A DNA stretch of 64,000 bases from Solirhodobacter olei (GCF_004010155.1 NZ_RRYH01000010.1:62001-126000); one strand, 5' to 3'. Shown: positions 50,739-59,331, counted from the stretch's first letter. The notes: generated from the letters alone by a model not told the origin. A program made the numbers and translations.

Positions 50739-51422
50739 ATGACCGACTATGCAATTCCCGTTCCGCCGCAACCGAGCCTGCCCGTCGCCGGCAGCCCGCT
50801 GCGCTTCCCCGTCCGCCGCATCTTCTGCGTCGGCCGCAACTATGCCGAACACGCGCGCGAGATGGGCAACGATCCGGACCGCGAACCGCCGTTCTTCTTC
50901 ACCAAGCCCGCCGATGCGCTGGTCGAGGATGGCGCGACCGTCGCCTACCCCCCCGCCACCGCCGACCTGCATTACGAGGCAGAACTCGTCGTCGCGCTCG
51001 GCAAGGGCGGCGCGGATATCCCGGTCGCAGAGGCACTCGGGCATATCTGGGGCTGCGCCGCGGGCAACGACCTGACCCGCCGCGACCTGCAGGCCCAGGC
51101 CAAGGCGATGAAGCGGCCCTGGGACATGGCGAAGGGCTTCGACGCCTCGGCAGTCTGCGGCGCGCTCACGCCCTATGACGGGCGCGCCTTCACCGGCCGC
51201 ATCCGCTGCCTCGTCAACGGCGCGGAACGCCAGTCGGCCGACCTGGCCGACATGATCTGGCCGGTCGCGGACGTGATCGCGCATCTCTCGGGGCTCGTCA
51301 CGCTGCGCCCGGGCGACCTGATCTACACCGGCACCCCCGCCGGGGTCGGCGCGCTGGTGCACGGCGATACCTGCGTGGTGGAGGTCGAGGGGATCGGCAG
51401 CGTCAGCACCACCATCGCCTGA
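50739..51422 (+). CDS. Fumarylacetoacetate hydrolase (FAH) family protein
   Basis: A 227-residue FAH-fold enzyme (PF01557). FCVGRNYAEHARE opens the domain, the metal-binding carboxylates sit in DLHYEAELVVALGK, and GLVTLRPGDLIYTGTPAGVGALVHGDT ends it. Single-domain FAH proteins act as fumarylpyruvate or acylpyruvate hydrolases, oxaloacetate decarboxylases or hydroxymuconate isomerases; RIFCVGRNYAEHAREMGNDP resembles the fumarylpyruvate hydrolase subgroup. The start is ATG 50739 after GGAAGGCGGCGGAGG. It is convergent with ccoS (18 bp). Confidence 0.9.
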   Translation: MTDYAIPVPPQPSLPVAGSPLRFPVRRIFCVGRNYAEHAREMGNDPDREPPFFFTKPADALVEDGATVAYPPATADLHYEAELVVALGKGGADIPVAEALGHIWGCAAGNDLTRRDLQAQAKAMKRPWDMAKGFDASAVCGALTPYDGRAFTGRIRCLVNGAERQSADLADMIWPVADVIAHLSGLVTLRPGDLIYTGTPAGVGALVHGDTCVVEVEGIGSVSTTIA

Positions 51423-51440
51423 GGGCCGGCCCCCGGCCCA

Positions 51441-51599
51441 TCAGGGCTTCGGGTGGTCGTCGTAATCCGGCCGCAGGATGCGGCGGGCATTGCCCTCGGG
51501 GTCGTCGTACTGGTCGGAGTTCAGCGACCAGATGAAGGCGCCGAGGCCGATGCCCCCCAGCATCAGCGAGATCGGGATCAGATAGGCCAGAACCGTCAT
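51441..51599 (-). CDS. ccoS: cbb3-type cytochrome oxidase assembly protein CcoS
   Basis: A 52-residue membrane protein: one helix (VLAYLIPISLMLGGIGLGAFIWSL) followed by NSDQYDDPEGNARRIL, the typical CcoS pattern (F-W-x2-x-S-x-QFDD-like). It is required for haem and Cu-B insertion into cbb3 oxidase. It lies 3 bp downstream of ccoI, as last gene of the ccoGHIS operon. Confidence 0.93.
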   Translation of the reverse strand: MTVLAYLIPISLMLGGIGLGAFIWSLNSDQYDDPEGNARRILRPDYDDHPKP

Positions 51600-51602
51600 T
51601 CT

Positions 51603-53816
51603 TCACCTCAGCCTTAGCGCGTTGAGTGATACCGTGATGGAAGACGCCGACATCGCCAGCGCCGCGATCAGCGGCGTGGCGAGCCCCAGCACCGCCAGCG
51701 GTACCGCCACGGCGTTGTAGAGCGCGGAGACCGCGAAATTCTCCCGGATACGCCGCCGCGCGCGCCGCGCGACCCGCGCAGCCTCGGCGACCGGCGCCAT
51801 GTCCTGCCCCAGCAGCACGATGTCCGAGGCCACCCGCGCCGCATCGAGTGCCGAGGCCGGCGAGACGGAGACATACGCCGCCGCAAGCGCCGCCGTGTCG
51901 TTCAGCCCGTCGCCCACCATCAGGACCCGGCGCCCCTCGGCGGCGAGCCGCGCGACCTCGGCGGCCTTCTCCTCCGGCAGGGCGCCGGCCGTCCAGTCCG
52001 CGATGCCAAGCCGCCCGGCCAGCTCCGCCACCGCCGCCTCGGCGTCGCCGGAGATCAGCCGCACTGCCATCCCCTGCGCCCTGAGCGCCGCCACGGCCGC
52101 CGCAGCCCCGGGCCGCAGATGGTCCGTGAAGGGAAATCCCACCGCCGCGCCGGTGCCGCGGTCCAGATAGGTCGCCGTCGCCGCCAGCGGCGCGGCCCCG
52201 ACCCATTCGGCCCGGCCCAGCCGCACCACGCGTCCCCGGTACCGGCCCTCGACGCCGTAGCCCGGCACCTCGCGCAGGTCCTCGACCGCCGCCGGCGCCA
52301 CCCCCGCCGCCGCGGCCCCGGTGGCCAGCGCGCGTGCAAGCGGATGGGCCGAGGCCGCGGCCAGTGCCGCCGCCAGCGCCAGGTCCTCCGGCGCCCGCGC
52401 GTCCAGCCGCACCGGCTCCGGCGCGCCGAGCGTCAGCGTCCCGGTCTTGTCGAAAACGACCGTATCGACCTCCGCCAGACGCTCCAGCGCGGTGCCGTCC
52501 TTGATCAGAAGCCCCTTGCGGAACAGCCGCCCCGAGGCCGCCGTCACCACCGCCGGCACGGCAAGGCCCAGCGCGCAGGGGCAGGTGATGATCAGCACCG
52601 CCACCCCGATGTTCAGCGCCAGATGCACGTCGCCGCCGGTCCGCCAAAGCCAGCCGAGGAAGCTCGCGAAGGCCAGCAGATGCACGCCGGGCGCATAGAT
52701 CCCCGCCGCCCGGTCGGCGAGCGAGGTGTAGCGGTTCTTCGCACTTTCCGCGACCGCCACCAGATCGGCCATCCGGTGCAGCGAACTGTCCTGCCCCGCC
52801 GCAGTCACCCGCACGGTCAGCGGCCCGGTCAGGTTCACCTCGCCCGCGCTCACCACCGCCTCCGGTCCGGTCCAGACCGGCAGGCTCTCCCCGGTCAGAA
52901 GCGACCGGTCAAGTTCGCTCGTCCCCTCGACGACCACGCCATCCACCGGCATCCGCGCGCCCGGCCGCACCCGCACCAGGTCTCCCGGCCGCAGATCGGC
53001 GATGGCGACGGCCACCTCCGCGCCCCCTTCCATCCGCAGCGCGCGCGGCACCTCCAGCGCGGCCAGCTCCGCCGCGGCCGAGCGCGCGACCGCCCGCGTA
53101 CGATAGTCGAGGTAGCGCCCGGCCAGCAGGAAGAAGGTCAGCGCCACGGCGGCATCGAAATAGGTATGCCCCCCGCCCTCGGCGGTCTCGTAGAGCGAAA
53201 GCCCCGTGGCCAGCAGGATGGCAAGCGAGATCGGCACGTCCATCCCCAGCCGCCCCGCCTTCAGCGCGGTGGCCGCGTTGCGGAAGAAGGGCTGGCCCGC
53301 GAAGATCACCGTCGGCAGCGCGATCGCGGCAGAGATCCATTCGAAAAGGATCCGCGTCGGCCCCTCCGCCCCCGACCAGACCGCGACCGACAGAAGCATC
53401 ACGTTCATCATCGCGAAGCCCGCGACGCCCAGCCGCATCAGAAGCTCCCGCCCCGCGCGATCGGCGCGCGTGGGTGTCAGGCTGCCGGGGTCCAGCTCAT
53501 GCGCCTCGTAGCCGAGCCGGTCCAGCGCCGCGATCAGCCCCTCCGCCGTCACCCAGGGCTCCGCCGCCACCGCGACCCGCTTCAGCGTCAGGTTTACCCG
53601 CGCGTCATGCACGCCCGGCAGCTTCGCCAGCCCCCGCTCCACCGTGCTCATGCAGGCCGCGCAATGGGCGGTCGGCAGCGACAGCATCAGCCGCGCCTCT
53701 CCCGGTGCCGCGCGCCGGGCCAGATCCTCCGCCGCCGGCACGGCCAGGCAGGCGGGGCAGGCCGAGGCCGGGGTGGTCGCAGGGGCGGGGACAGCGGCGG
53801 AAAGCGTCTCGGTCAC
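51603..53816 (-). CDS. ccoI: Copper-exporting P1B-type ATPase CcoI (FixI/RdxI) for cbb3 oxidase maturation
   Basis: A 737-residue P-type ATPase that moves copper to the periplasm for the Cu-B centre of cbb3 oxidase. The N-terminus carries CPAC at 20-23 and an HMA domain with TAHCAACMSTVE (Cys52-x2-Cys55). The membrane Cu motif is TCPCALGLAVP, the phosphorylation site DKTGTLT, the HP motif SAHPLARA and the hinge MVGDGLNDTAAL. This is the slow, assembly-type CopA2/FixI class, not the detoxification class, judged by its location between ccoH and ccoS. Its start follows the ccoH stop by 4 bp. Confidence 0.96.
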   Translation of the reverse strand: MTETLSAAVPAPATTPASACPACLAVPAAEDLARRAAPGEARLMLSLPTAHCAACMSTVERGLAKLPGVHDARVNLTLKRVAVAAEPWVTAEGLIAALDRLGYEAHELDPGSLTPTRADRAGRELLMRLGVAGFAMMNVMLLSVAVWSGAEGPTRILFEWISAAIALPTVIFAGQPFFRNAATALKAGRLGMDVPISLAILLATGLSLYETAEGGGHTYFDAAVALTFFLLAGRYLDYRTRAVARSAAAELAALEVPRALRMEGGAEVAVAIADLRPGDLVRVRPGARMPVDGVVVEGTSELDRSLLTGESLPVWTGPEAVVSAGEVNLTGPLTVRVTAAGQDSSLHRMADLVAVAESAKNRYTSLADRAAGIYAPGVHLLAFASFLGWLWRTGGDVHLALNIGVAVLIITCPCALGLAVPAVVTAASGRLFRKGLLIKDGTALERLAEVDTVVFDKTGTLTLGAPEPVRLDARAPEDLALAAALAAASAHPLARALATGAAAAGVAPAAVEDLREVPGYGVEGRYRGRVVRLGRAEWVGAAPLAATATYLDRGTGAAVGFPFTDHLRPGAAAAVAALRAQGMAVRLISGDAEAAVAELAGRLGIADWTAGALPEEKAAEVARLAAEGRRVLMVGDGLNDTAALAAAYVSVSPASALDAARVASDIVLLGQDMAPVAEAARVARRARRRIRENFAVSALYNAVAVPLAVLGLATPLIAALAMSASSITVSLNALRLR

Positions 53817-53820
53817 CGCC

Positions 53821-54282
53821 CTACTCCGCCACGATCAGCGCAAGCCGCTGGTGGAACTCGGTCCCGTCCTTGGCCCGAGCATTGATCTTGACCATCCACT
53901 TGCCGGGGGCCAGCGTCACCGGGCGCGCCACGAAGACCGGACCGTCCTGCGCGAAGATCGGGCGCTGGTCGTCCTTCGCCTCTGTCGGCCGCCCGATCAG
54001 CAGGTCCATCGCCGCGACCTGCGGCACCTGACCCCGGGTACCCTGGAACGTCACCTTCAGCGCCTTGCCGGCATAGGCGAGGTCGATCTTCCAGCCCAGC
54101 GCGATCTGCGCCTTCATGATCTGGTCGAAGGCCTGGCTTTCGTCATAGCCGTTGCCGGTCTCCTCCTCGAGGCCGGGGAAGCTCTTCTCCGCCTGGTAGG
54201 CCATGGTGAAATTCACCCCGAAGACGACGGCCACCCAGAAGATCGCGATCGCCAGAACCTTGCGCCCGGTCAGCTTGCCCAT
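53821..54282 (-). CDS. ccoH: cbb3 oxidase maturation protein CcoH (FixH/RdxH)
   Basis: A 153-residue membrane-anchored protein: one N-terminal helix (KVLAIAIFWVAVVFGVNFTMAY) and a periplasmic FixH domain (residues about 35-150; SFPGLEEETGNGYDESQAFDQIMKAQIALGW and the beta-rich end PGKWMVKINARAKDGTEFHQR). It stabilises CcoN and the CcoI interaction. The arrangement ccoG-H-I-S is the canonical order; it starts 16 bp after ccoG. Confidence 0.95.
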   Translation of the reverse strand: MGKLTGRKVLAIAIFWVAVVFGVNFTMAYQAEKSFPGLEEETGNGYDESQAFDQIMKAQIALGWKIDLAYAGKALKVTFQGTRGQVPQVAAMDLLIGRPTEAKDDQRPIFAQDGPVFVARPVTLAPGKWMVKINARAKDGTEFHQRLALIVAE

Positions 54283-54298
54283 GCCCGGTCCCTCCCCC

Positions 54299-55756
54299 TC
54301 AATGACCCTTGCCGAAGAAGACAGTCGCCTGCTCGGCCGCCTGCCCGCTCACCGTATCCTCCACCCGGAAGGTCAGCGGCGTGCGCTCGGCGACCGCGGC
54401 GGCGCTCTTCGGCGCGGCCAGCACGTAGACGCGCAGAATCCTGGTTTCGTCCGCCGGCACCGTCGCCTCGGCACCGCTCGCGCCCTCCACCGACAGGCTC
54501 AGCGGCGCGGCGGAGGTAAGCGACAGCCGGAACGGATGCGCCGTGTGTTCCTGGTTGCGGATGCGGATGTCATAGGTGTTGCGGATCGCCCCGTCCGACA
54601 GCGTGACGTAGATCGGGTTGCGCACCGGCGCGACGGTCAGGCTGATCGGCTGGCGCAGGAACAGCGCCACGACAAGGCCGACGCCGATCCCGGCCCAGAG
54701 CAGGGTGTAAAGGATGGTGCGCGGGCGGAAGACATGGGCCCAGATCGGACGCGGCGCCGCGCCCGACCGCTCGCGCCCCTCGTCGGTCAGCGCCATGTAG
54801 CCGACCAGCCCCCTCGGCTTGCCGACCTTGTCCATCATGTCGTTGCAGGCGTCGATGCACAGCCCGCAGGTGATGCAGGCCAGCTGCTGGCCGTCGCGGA
54901 TGTCGATCCCCATCGGGCAGACGTTGACGCAGGCCGAGCAGTCGATGCAGTCGCCGAGGGTCGAGGCGCCTTCCGCCTTGCGGTGCTTGCCGCGCGGCTC
55001 GCCGCGCCAGGACCGGTAGCCGATGGTGATCGTGTCCTCGTCCATCATCGCGGCCTGGATGCGCGGCCAGGGGCAGGCGTAGATGCAGATCTGCTCGCGC
55101 GCGAAGCCGCCGAAGAAGAAGGTCGTGGCGGTGAGGATCCCCATGGTCGAATAGGCGATCGGATGCGCGGTGCCGGTGACCAGCTGCTGCGCCAGCGTCG
55201 GCGCATCGGCGAAGTAGAAGATCCAGGCCCCGCCGGTGGCGAGCCCGATCAGGAGCCACAGGAACCATTTCGTCGCCCGCAGCCGGGCCTTCCGGAGGTC
55301 CCACTTCTGCCGGAACAGCCTGAGGCGGGCGTTGCGGTCGCCCTCCACCCAGCGCTCGACCAGGATGAAGAGGTCAGTCCAGACGGTCTGCGGGCAGGCA
55401 TAGCCGCACCACACGCGGCCGAGAGCCGACGTGAAGAGAAACAGCCCCAGCCCGGCCATCACCAGCAGGCCCGCGACGAAATAGAACTCGTGCGGCCAGA
55501 TCTCGATCCAGAAGAAGAAGAACCGCCGCCCGGCAAGATCCAGCAGCACCGCCTGGTCCGGCAGGTTCGGCCCGCGATCCCAGCGGATCCAGGGGGTTAC
55601 GTAGTAAATCCCCAGCATGACGGCCATAAGCCACCATTTGAGGCTTCGGAACTTGCCCTTCACGCGGCGGGGGAAGACCGGCTCCCGCGCGGCATAGAGG
55701 GCCTGCTGGTCAGGATTTTCCGAAGAGGACACTGTAGGCTCCGGTGATTCTCGCAT
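54299..55756 (-). CDS. ccoG: Cytochrome c oxidase accessory protein CcoG (FixG/RdxB), ferredoxin-like
   Basis: A 485-residue polytopic membrane protein with two 4Fe-4S clusters. Several transmembrane helices at about 40-230 include GRVWCGYACPQTVWTD (a CxxxCP motif) and REQICIYACPWPRIQ. The ferredoxin-like core has CIDCSACVNVCPMG and CITCGLCIDACN. A last helix (YTLLWAGIGVGLVVALFL) precedes a periplasmic Ig-like domain (about 350-485). CcoG reduces Cu(II) to Cu(I) for CcoI. First gene of ccoGHIS. Start at ATG 55756, with only a weak ribosome binding site; an FNR-type box is 37-50 bp upstream. Confidence 0.96.
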   Translation of the reverse strand: MRESPEPTVSSSENPDQQALYAAREPVFPRRVKGKFRSLKWWLMAVMLGIYYVTPWIRWDRGPNLPDQAVLLDLAGRRFFFFWIEIWPHEFYFVAGLLVMAGLGLFLFTSALGRVWCGYACPQTVWTDLFILVERWVEGDRNARLRLFRQKWDLRKARLRATKWFLWLLIGLATGGAWIFYFADAPTLAQQLVTGTAHPIAYSTMGILTATTFFFGGFAREQICIYACPWPRIQAAMMDEDTITIGYRSWRGEPRGKHRKAEGASTLGDCIDCSACVNVCPMGIDIRDGQQLACITCGLCIDACNDMMDKVGKPRGLVGYMALTDEGRERSGAAPRPIWAHVFRPRTILYTLLWAGIGVGLVVALFLRQPISLTVAPVRNPIYVTLSDGAIRNTYDIRIRNQEHTAHPFRLSLTSAAPLSLSVEGASGAEATVPADETRILRVYVLAAPKSAAAVAERTPLTFRVEDTVSGQAAEQATVFFGKGH

Positions 55757-55792
55757 GCCTGCCCGGTATGGGGCGCGCGACTTCACGCTTCC

Positions 55793-55806
55793 TTGATATG
55801 CGTCAA
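55793..55806. promoter_or_regulatory. FNR/FnrL-type binding site upstream of ccoG
   Basis: TTGAT-ATGC-GTCAA matches the FNR consensus TTGAT-N4-ATCAA in nine of ten defined bases. Centred 43.5 bp before the ccoG ATG. FNR-type activators work best centred 41.5 bp before the transcript start, so the mRNA would begin about 2 bp before ATG, that is, almost leaderless. FnrL control of cbb3 genes is known in Rhodobacter. Confidence 0.78.
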
Positions 55807-55883
55807 AAAGCGGATTGCGGATGCATGAAATCCGGCCCCGCGCGCTTCTGCCGCGCCCCAGGCCGAAAGCCGGCCTCCCCCCG

Positions 55884-55905
55884 CTTCTTCTTGGCCCAAA
55901 TACTC
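55884..55905 (-). repeat. Dispersed repeat family A, copy 4
   Basis: On the minus strand it reads GAGTATTT, GGG, CCAAGAAGAAG, the same core as copy 2 (11844-11866). It lies in the 313-bp gap between ccoG and the DUF2270 gene, 7 bp from a family C element. Confidence 0.65.
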
Positions 55906-55911
55906 AGCCTT

Positions 55912-55959
55912 CCGGCCCGAAACAGCGGGCGCAGCCCGCCGGGCCAGCACTCGTCCGCC
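55912..55959 (+). repeat. Dispersed repeat family C, copy 1
   Basis: CCGGCCCGAAACAGCGGG, then CGCAGCCCGCCGGGCC and AGCACTCGTCCGCC. It folds as nested stems GGCCCG/CGGGCC outside and GCGGGC/GCCCGC inside. The other copies are at 58278-58324 and 63768-63817. Together with family A, the FNR box and plain GC-rich sequence this accounts for the 313-bp gap; no gene is visible there. Confidence 0.65.
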
Positions 55960-56069
55960 CCGCCCACACCCCGCCTCTCCCTGCGAAACGCGGCCTTTGA
56001 CCCGGCCGCCCGCCCCTGTCACTCTGTCGTGAAGTCCGGGCCGCGGGCATCCGATCGGGGGAGGGCACC

Positions 56070-56747
56070 ATGGAAAAGCGCCACGCCGGCGATACGGTGG
56101 AATTCTCGGCCGCCGAGATCGGCGCGCTGGCCCATCTCTACCGGGCAGAGGTCTACCGCTCCACGGTCTGGCGAACCCGGCTCGATACCACCACCAACTG
56201 GTCGGTCGTCACCCTGGGCGTCGCCCTCTCGATCACCTTCTCGAACCCCAACGCCTCGCCCCTGCCGCTGATCCTGGTCGGCATCCTCATCATGCTCTTC
56301 CTCGCGCTGGAGGCCCGGCGCTACCGCTACTTCTCGGTCTGGCGCGGCCGCTCCCGCTGGCTGGAGACTCAGTTTTTCGTGCCGATGCTGGCCGAGGGCG
56401 ACCTGCATACAGAGGAGGGCTGGCAGAAGACCCTGGCCGAGGATTACCGCAACCCCGCCTACCACGTCTCCTACATGGTCGCGATCGCGCGGCGGGTCCG
56501 CTCCAACTACCTCTGGATCCTGCTGATCCAGTCGCTCGCCTATCTCGGCAAGCTGATCGTGCATCCGACCCCGATCGACAGCTGGCACCACCTTGTCTCG
56601 CGCGCCGATATCGGGCCGTTCCCGGGGGAGGTCGTGCTGGCCGCCGGCGGGGTTTACATCCTCAGCTGGGCGGCGCTGGCGCTCTGGATCGGTCGCCGCG
56701 ACGCCCGCCGCATCCGGGCCCGAGGCGGCACGCCCGCGATGGGCTGA
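56070..56747 (+). CDS. DUF2270 family membrane protein
   Basis: A 225-residue integral membrane protein of unknown function. An amphipathic N-terminus (FSAAEIGALAHLYRAEVYRSTVWRTRLD split at the pore side) precedes two close helices (TNWSVVTLGVALSITF and LILVGILIMLFLALEA). A soluble loop with RYRYFSVWRGRSRWLETQFF and PAYHVSYMVAIARRVRSNYLW, the DUF2270 (PF10028) hallmark, follows, then C-terminal helices around residues 150-165 and 188-210. Start ATG 56070 after GGGGGAGGG. It is convergent with the DsbD-alpha-like gene (4 bp). Confidence 0.85.
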   Translation: MEKRHAGDTVEFSAAEIGALAHLYRAEVYRSTVWRTRLDTTTNWSVVTLGVALSITFSNPNASPLPLILVGILIMLFLALEARRYRYFSVWRGRSRWLETQFFVPMLAEGDLHTEEGWQKTLAEDYRNPAYHVSYMVAIARRVRSNYLWILLIQSLAYLGKLIVHPTPIDSWHHLVSRADIGPFPGEVVLAAGGVYILSWAALALWIGRRDARRIRARGGTPAMG

Positions 56748-56751
56748 TGGC

Positions 56752-57561
56752 TCAGCCCGCCGGGCAGCCCGTCAGTTCCACCGCCCGGTCTCGGCCCAGC
56801 ACGGTGATCCGCACCCGCGACCGGTCAAGCAGGAACGGCGCCGCATCCGCCGGCACCAGGTCCGCCCCCGCGACCAGCTCGGCCCCCTGACGCTTCGTGC
56901 TGCTGGCCCCGACCCAGATCGACGGATCGCCGGTCTCGAAAAGCGCCACCTCGCTGCCGCCCTCCGGCGGAAGCGCGATATGCGCGGTCAGGTGCAGCCC
57001 GTCCTTGATCGGCCGGACGCTGCAGTGGAACCCCGAAAGCCCCGCCCGCGCCGCCGGCTCCGGCACCTCGGCCAGTGCCTGTCGGATCGCCGGCACCTCG
57101 CCCCCCGGGCCAGAGAGCTCGGCGCTCAGATCGAACTCGACGGGGATGCAGATGTCGTTGCAGACGCCGATATCCACCTTCGCCCGCACCGCCACCGGCT
57201 GGCCCGGCGCCTTCGGCGTGAACTCGATCGGCAGCACGAGGTCGTGGAGATAGCCCACGCTCTGCAGCCCGTTCAGCTCGAACACCCGCGGCGCCGGCCA
57301 GTGGATCGCGACAGAGGAGAGGTTGGACGACCCCGCCCAGTCGAACCGCGGCGGGATTCCGGCATCGCCCGGCGCGCGCCAATAGGTCTTCCAGTGATCG
57401 GCCAGCCGGATCTCCAGCGCCGCCATCTGGTGTCCCGCGGCGGTCCGCCAGCCCGGGATCAGCCGCGCCTGCACCACCTCGGCGGCCGAGGTTGGCGGCG
57501 CGGCGGCGGCGGGCCCCGAGGGCAACAGCAGGCAGAGGAAAAGGGCGAAAGCCTTGCGCAT
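56752..57561 (-). CDS. Exported DsbD N-terminal (DsbD-alpha)-like protein
   Basis: A 269-residue protein with a Sec signal (RKAFALFLCLLLPSGPAAA) and one DsbD-alpha-type immunoglobulin-like domain. The pattern HWKTYWRAPGDAGIPPRFDW, WPAPRVFELNGLQSVGYLHD and GVCNDICIPVEFDL (Cys-x3-Cys) corresponds to the redox CxxxC of the DsbD N-terminal domain. No transmembrane or thioredoxin domain is present, so it is a stand-alone periplasmic module that would depend on a separate electron donor (such as CcdA). Likely role: thiol-disulfide transfer to periplasmic, perhaps copper or cytochrome maturation, proteins. It is divergent from yqgE (125 bp). Confidence 0.87.
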   Translation of the reverse strand: MRKAFALFLCLLLPSGPAAAAPPTSAAEVVQARLIPGWRTAAGHQMAALEIRLADHWKTYWRAPGDAGIPPRFDWAGSSNLSSVAIHWPAPRVFELNGLQSVGYLHDLVLPIEFTPKAPGQPVAVRAKVDIGVCNDICIPVEFDLSAELSGPGGEVPAIRQALAEVPEPAARAGLSGFHCSVRPIKDGLHLTAHIALPPEGGSEVALFETGDPSIWVGASSTKRQGAELVAGADLVPADAAPFLLDRSRVRITVLGRDRAVELTGCPAG

Positions 57562-57686
57562 CGGCAGAAGATGGGCCGCTCCGGGCGGCTTGAAAAGTCA
57601 CTTTCGGGCGAAACACCGCCGCCTGCGGCCTTGCTGCACCGCCGCGAGGCCTTGCAGAGCGCTCCCCCGCGCCCCATCCTTCTGTC

Positions 57687-58262
57687 ATGGCAGCAGATCC
57701 CGAATCCATGGACCTTACCGGCAAGTTCCTGATCGCCATGCCCGGCATGGGCGATCCGCGGTTCGAGACCGCCCTGATCCTCGTCTGCGCCCATTCGGAT
57801 GACGGCGCGATGGGGCTGATCGTCAACAAGCCGCTGCCGGAACCCGGCTTCCGCCGCCTGCTGGAGCAGCTGGAGATCACGCCCGGCCCGGACTGCGCCG
57901 ATGTGAAGGTCCAGTTCGGCGGCCCGGTCGAGAACGGGCGCGGCTTCGTGCTGCATTCTCCCGAATACTCGGCCGAGGACGGCACCATGCCGATCGACGA
58001 GACCTTCGGCATGACCGCGACGCTGCAGGTGCTGGAGGACCTCGCCCGGGGCAAGGGGCCGGAACGCGCGCTCCTCGCGCTCGGCTACGCCGGCTGGGGC
58101 CCCGGCCAGATCGAATCAGAGATCCTGCGCAATGGCTGGCTGAGCTGCGAGGCCAGCCCCGAGATCGTCTTCTCCCTCGACAATGCGACGAAGTGGGAGC
58201 GCGCGCTGAAGACCATCGGCGTCGACGCGCTCACGCTGTCGTCGACCGCCGGCCGGGCCTGA
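57687..58262 (+). CDS. YqgE/AlgH family protein
   Basis: A 191-residue protein of the UPF0301 family. DLTGKFLIAMPGMGDPRFETALILVCAHSDDGAMGLIVNKPL opens it, followed by QFGGPVENGRGFVLHS and LGYAGWGPGQIESEI, all conserved. The fold is known, but the role is not; AlgH influences alginate and other regulation in Pseudomonas, and YqgE is often next to the Holliday-junction resolvase gene (not here). Start ATG 57687; another at 57711 is also possible. A family C repeat lies just after its stop. Confidence 0.93.
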   Translation: MAADPESMDLTGKFLIAMPGMGDPRFETALILVCAHSDDGAMGLIVNKPLPEPGFRRLLEQLEITPGPDCADVKVQFGGPVENGRGFVLHSPEYSAEDGTMPIDETFGMTATLQVLEDLARGKGPERALLALGYAGWGPGQIESEILRNGWLSCEASPEIVFSLDNATKWERALKTIGVDALTLSSTAGRA

Positions 58263-58277
58263 ACCCTCCGAATTCCC

Positions 58278-58324
58278 CCGGCCCGAAACAGCGGGGCGCC
58301 CAGGCGGGCCATCGCCCGTCCGCG
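58278..58324 (+). repeat. Dispersed repeat family C, copy 2
   Basis: CCGGCCCGAAACAGCGGGG, then CGCCCAGGCGGGCC and ATCGCCCGTCCGC. It sits in the convergent gap between yqgE and the tRNA t6A synthase gene, 16 bp after the yqgE stop. Confidence 0.6.
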
Positions 58325-58386
58325 GGTGGGCGCCCGTGGCGCCGCGGGTCTGTCCGATTATGGCGTAAGAAACCCCTGCCGTCGCC

Positions 58387-59331
58387 CTACCCGCGCGGTG
58401 CCGCCGCCCGCCTCAGCCGGTCGTTGATCGCGCGCCCCAGCCCATGGTCCGGCACCGGCGCCACGGCGATCACACGGCCCCCCGCCCGCGCATCGGCCTC
58501 GCGCAGAAGGTGAAACAGGTTCGCCGCCGCCTCCACCATGTCCCCCGTGGCCGAAAGCGTCAGCTCCCCCGCCACCGGCCCGAAGCCGATCAGCAGCTCC
58601 CCCGGCCGCGCCTCCGTCGCCTCCAGCCGCACCGCCGCGCCCGGCGCGTAATGCGAGCCAAGCTGCCCCGGCGCGGAAATCCCCGCGCCCGCGGCCCCCA
58701 GGGGTGCCCCGAGGCAGGCCTCGATCACCTCCACCGGCAACCCGCCGGGGCGCAGCAGCACCGGCGCCCCCGCCGCTCCGACGATGGTCGATTCCACCCC
58801 CACCGGGCAGGCGCCGCCGTCAAGCACCGCCTCGATCCGCCCGCCAAGGCCGTCCATCACATGGCCCGCCCGCGTCGGGCTGACCCGGCCGGAGGGATTG
58901 GCCGAAGGCCCCGCTACCGGCCCGCCGAAGGCCGTCAGCAGCGCCTGCGCCACCGGATGCGCCGGAACGCGCACCGCGACCGTCGGAAGCCCGGCCATGA
59001 CCAGCGGCGAGAGCCCCGCTTCCGGCCGCGCCTCCAGAACCAGCGTCAGCGGCCCGGGCCAGAAGGCATCCGCCAGCCGCTCCGCGGCCTCGGTGAAGCG
59101 CACGATCCGCCGCGCCGCGGCGACATCGGCCACATGCACGATCAGCGGGTTGAAGGAGGGCCGGCCCTTGGCCTCGAAGATCCGCGCCACCGCCCGGCCA
59201 TTGCGCGCATCGCCGCCAAGGCCGTAGACCGTCTCCGTCGGGAAGGCCACCAGCCCGCCGGCCCCCAGCACCGCGCTGGCCTGGGCGACGCCTTCCGGCG
59301 TGGCGGGCAGAAGATGGGTCTCTGTCGGCAT
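58387..59331 (-). CDS. L-threonylcarbamoyladenylate synthase (Sua5 type, two-domain)
   Basis: Makes the threonylcarbamoyl-AMP donor for t6A37 of ANN-decoding tRNAs. It has 314 residues: an N-terminal YrdC/TsaC domain (about 1-200; GGLVAFPTETVYGLGGDA, KGRPSFNPLIVHV, FWPGPLTLVLEA, AVRVPAHPVAQALL, GPSANPSGRVSPT) and a C-terminal SUA5 domain (about 215-314, with SHYAPGAAVRLEA). The long Sua5 form contrasts with the short TsaC of E. coli. Start at ATG 59331; the longer frame adds 12 residues. It is divergent from the acyl-CoA dehydrogenase gene. Confidence 0.94.
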   Translation of the reverse strand: MPTETHLLPATPEGVAQASAVLGAGGLVAFPTETVYGLGGDARNGRAVARIFEAKGRPSFNPLIVHVADVAAARRIVRFTEAAERLADAFWPGPLTLVLEARPEAGLSPLVMAGLPTVAVRVPAHPVAQALLTAFGGPVAGPSANPSGRVSPTRAGHVMDGLGGRIEAVLDGGACPVGVESTIVGAAGAPVLLRPGGLPVEVIEACLGAPLGAAGAGISAPGQLGSHYAPGAAVRLEATEARPGELLIGFGPVAGELTLSATGDMVEAAANLFHLLREADARAGGRVIAVAPVPDHGLGRAINDRLRRAAAPRG

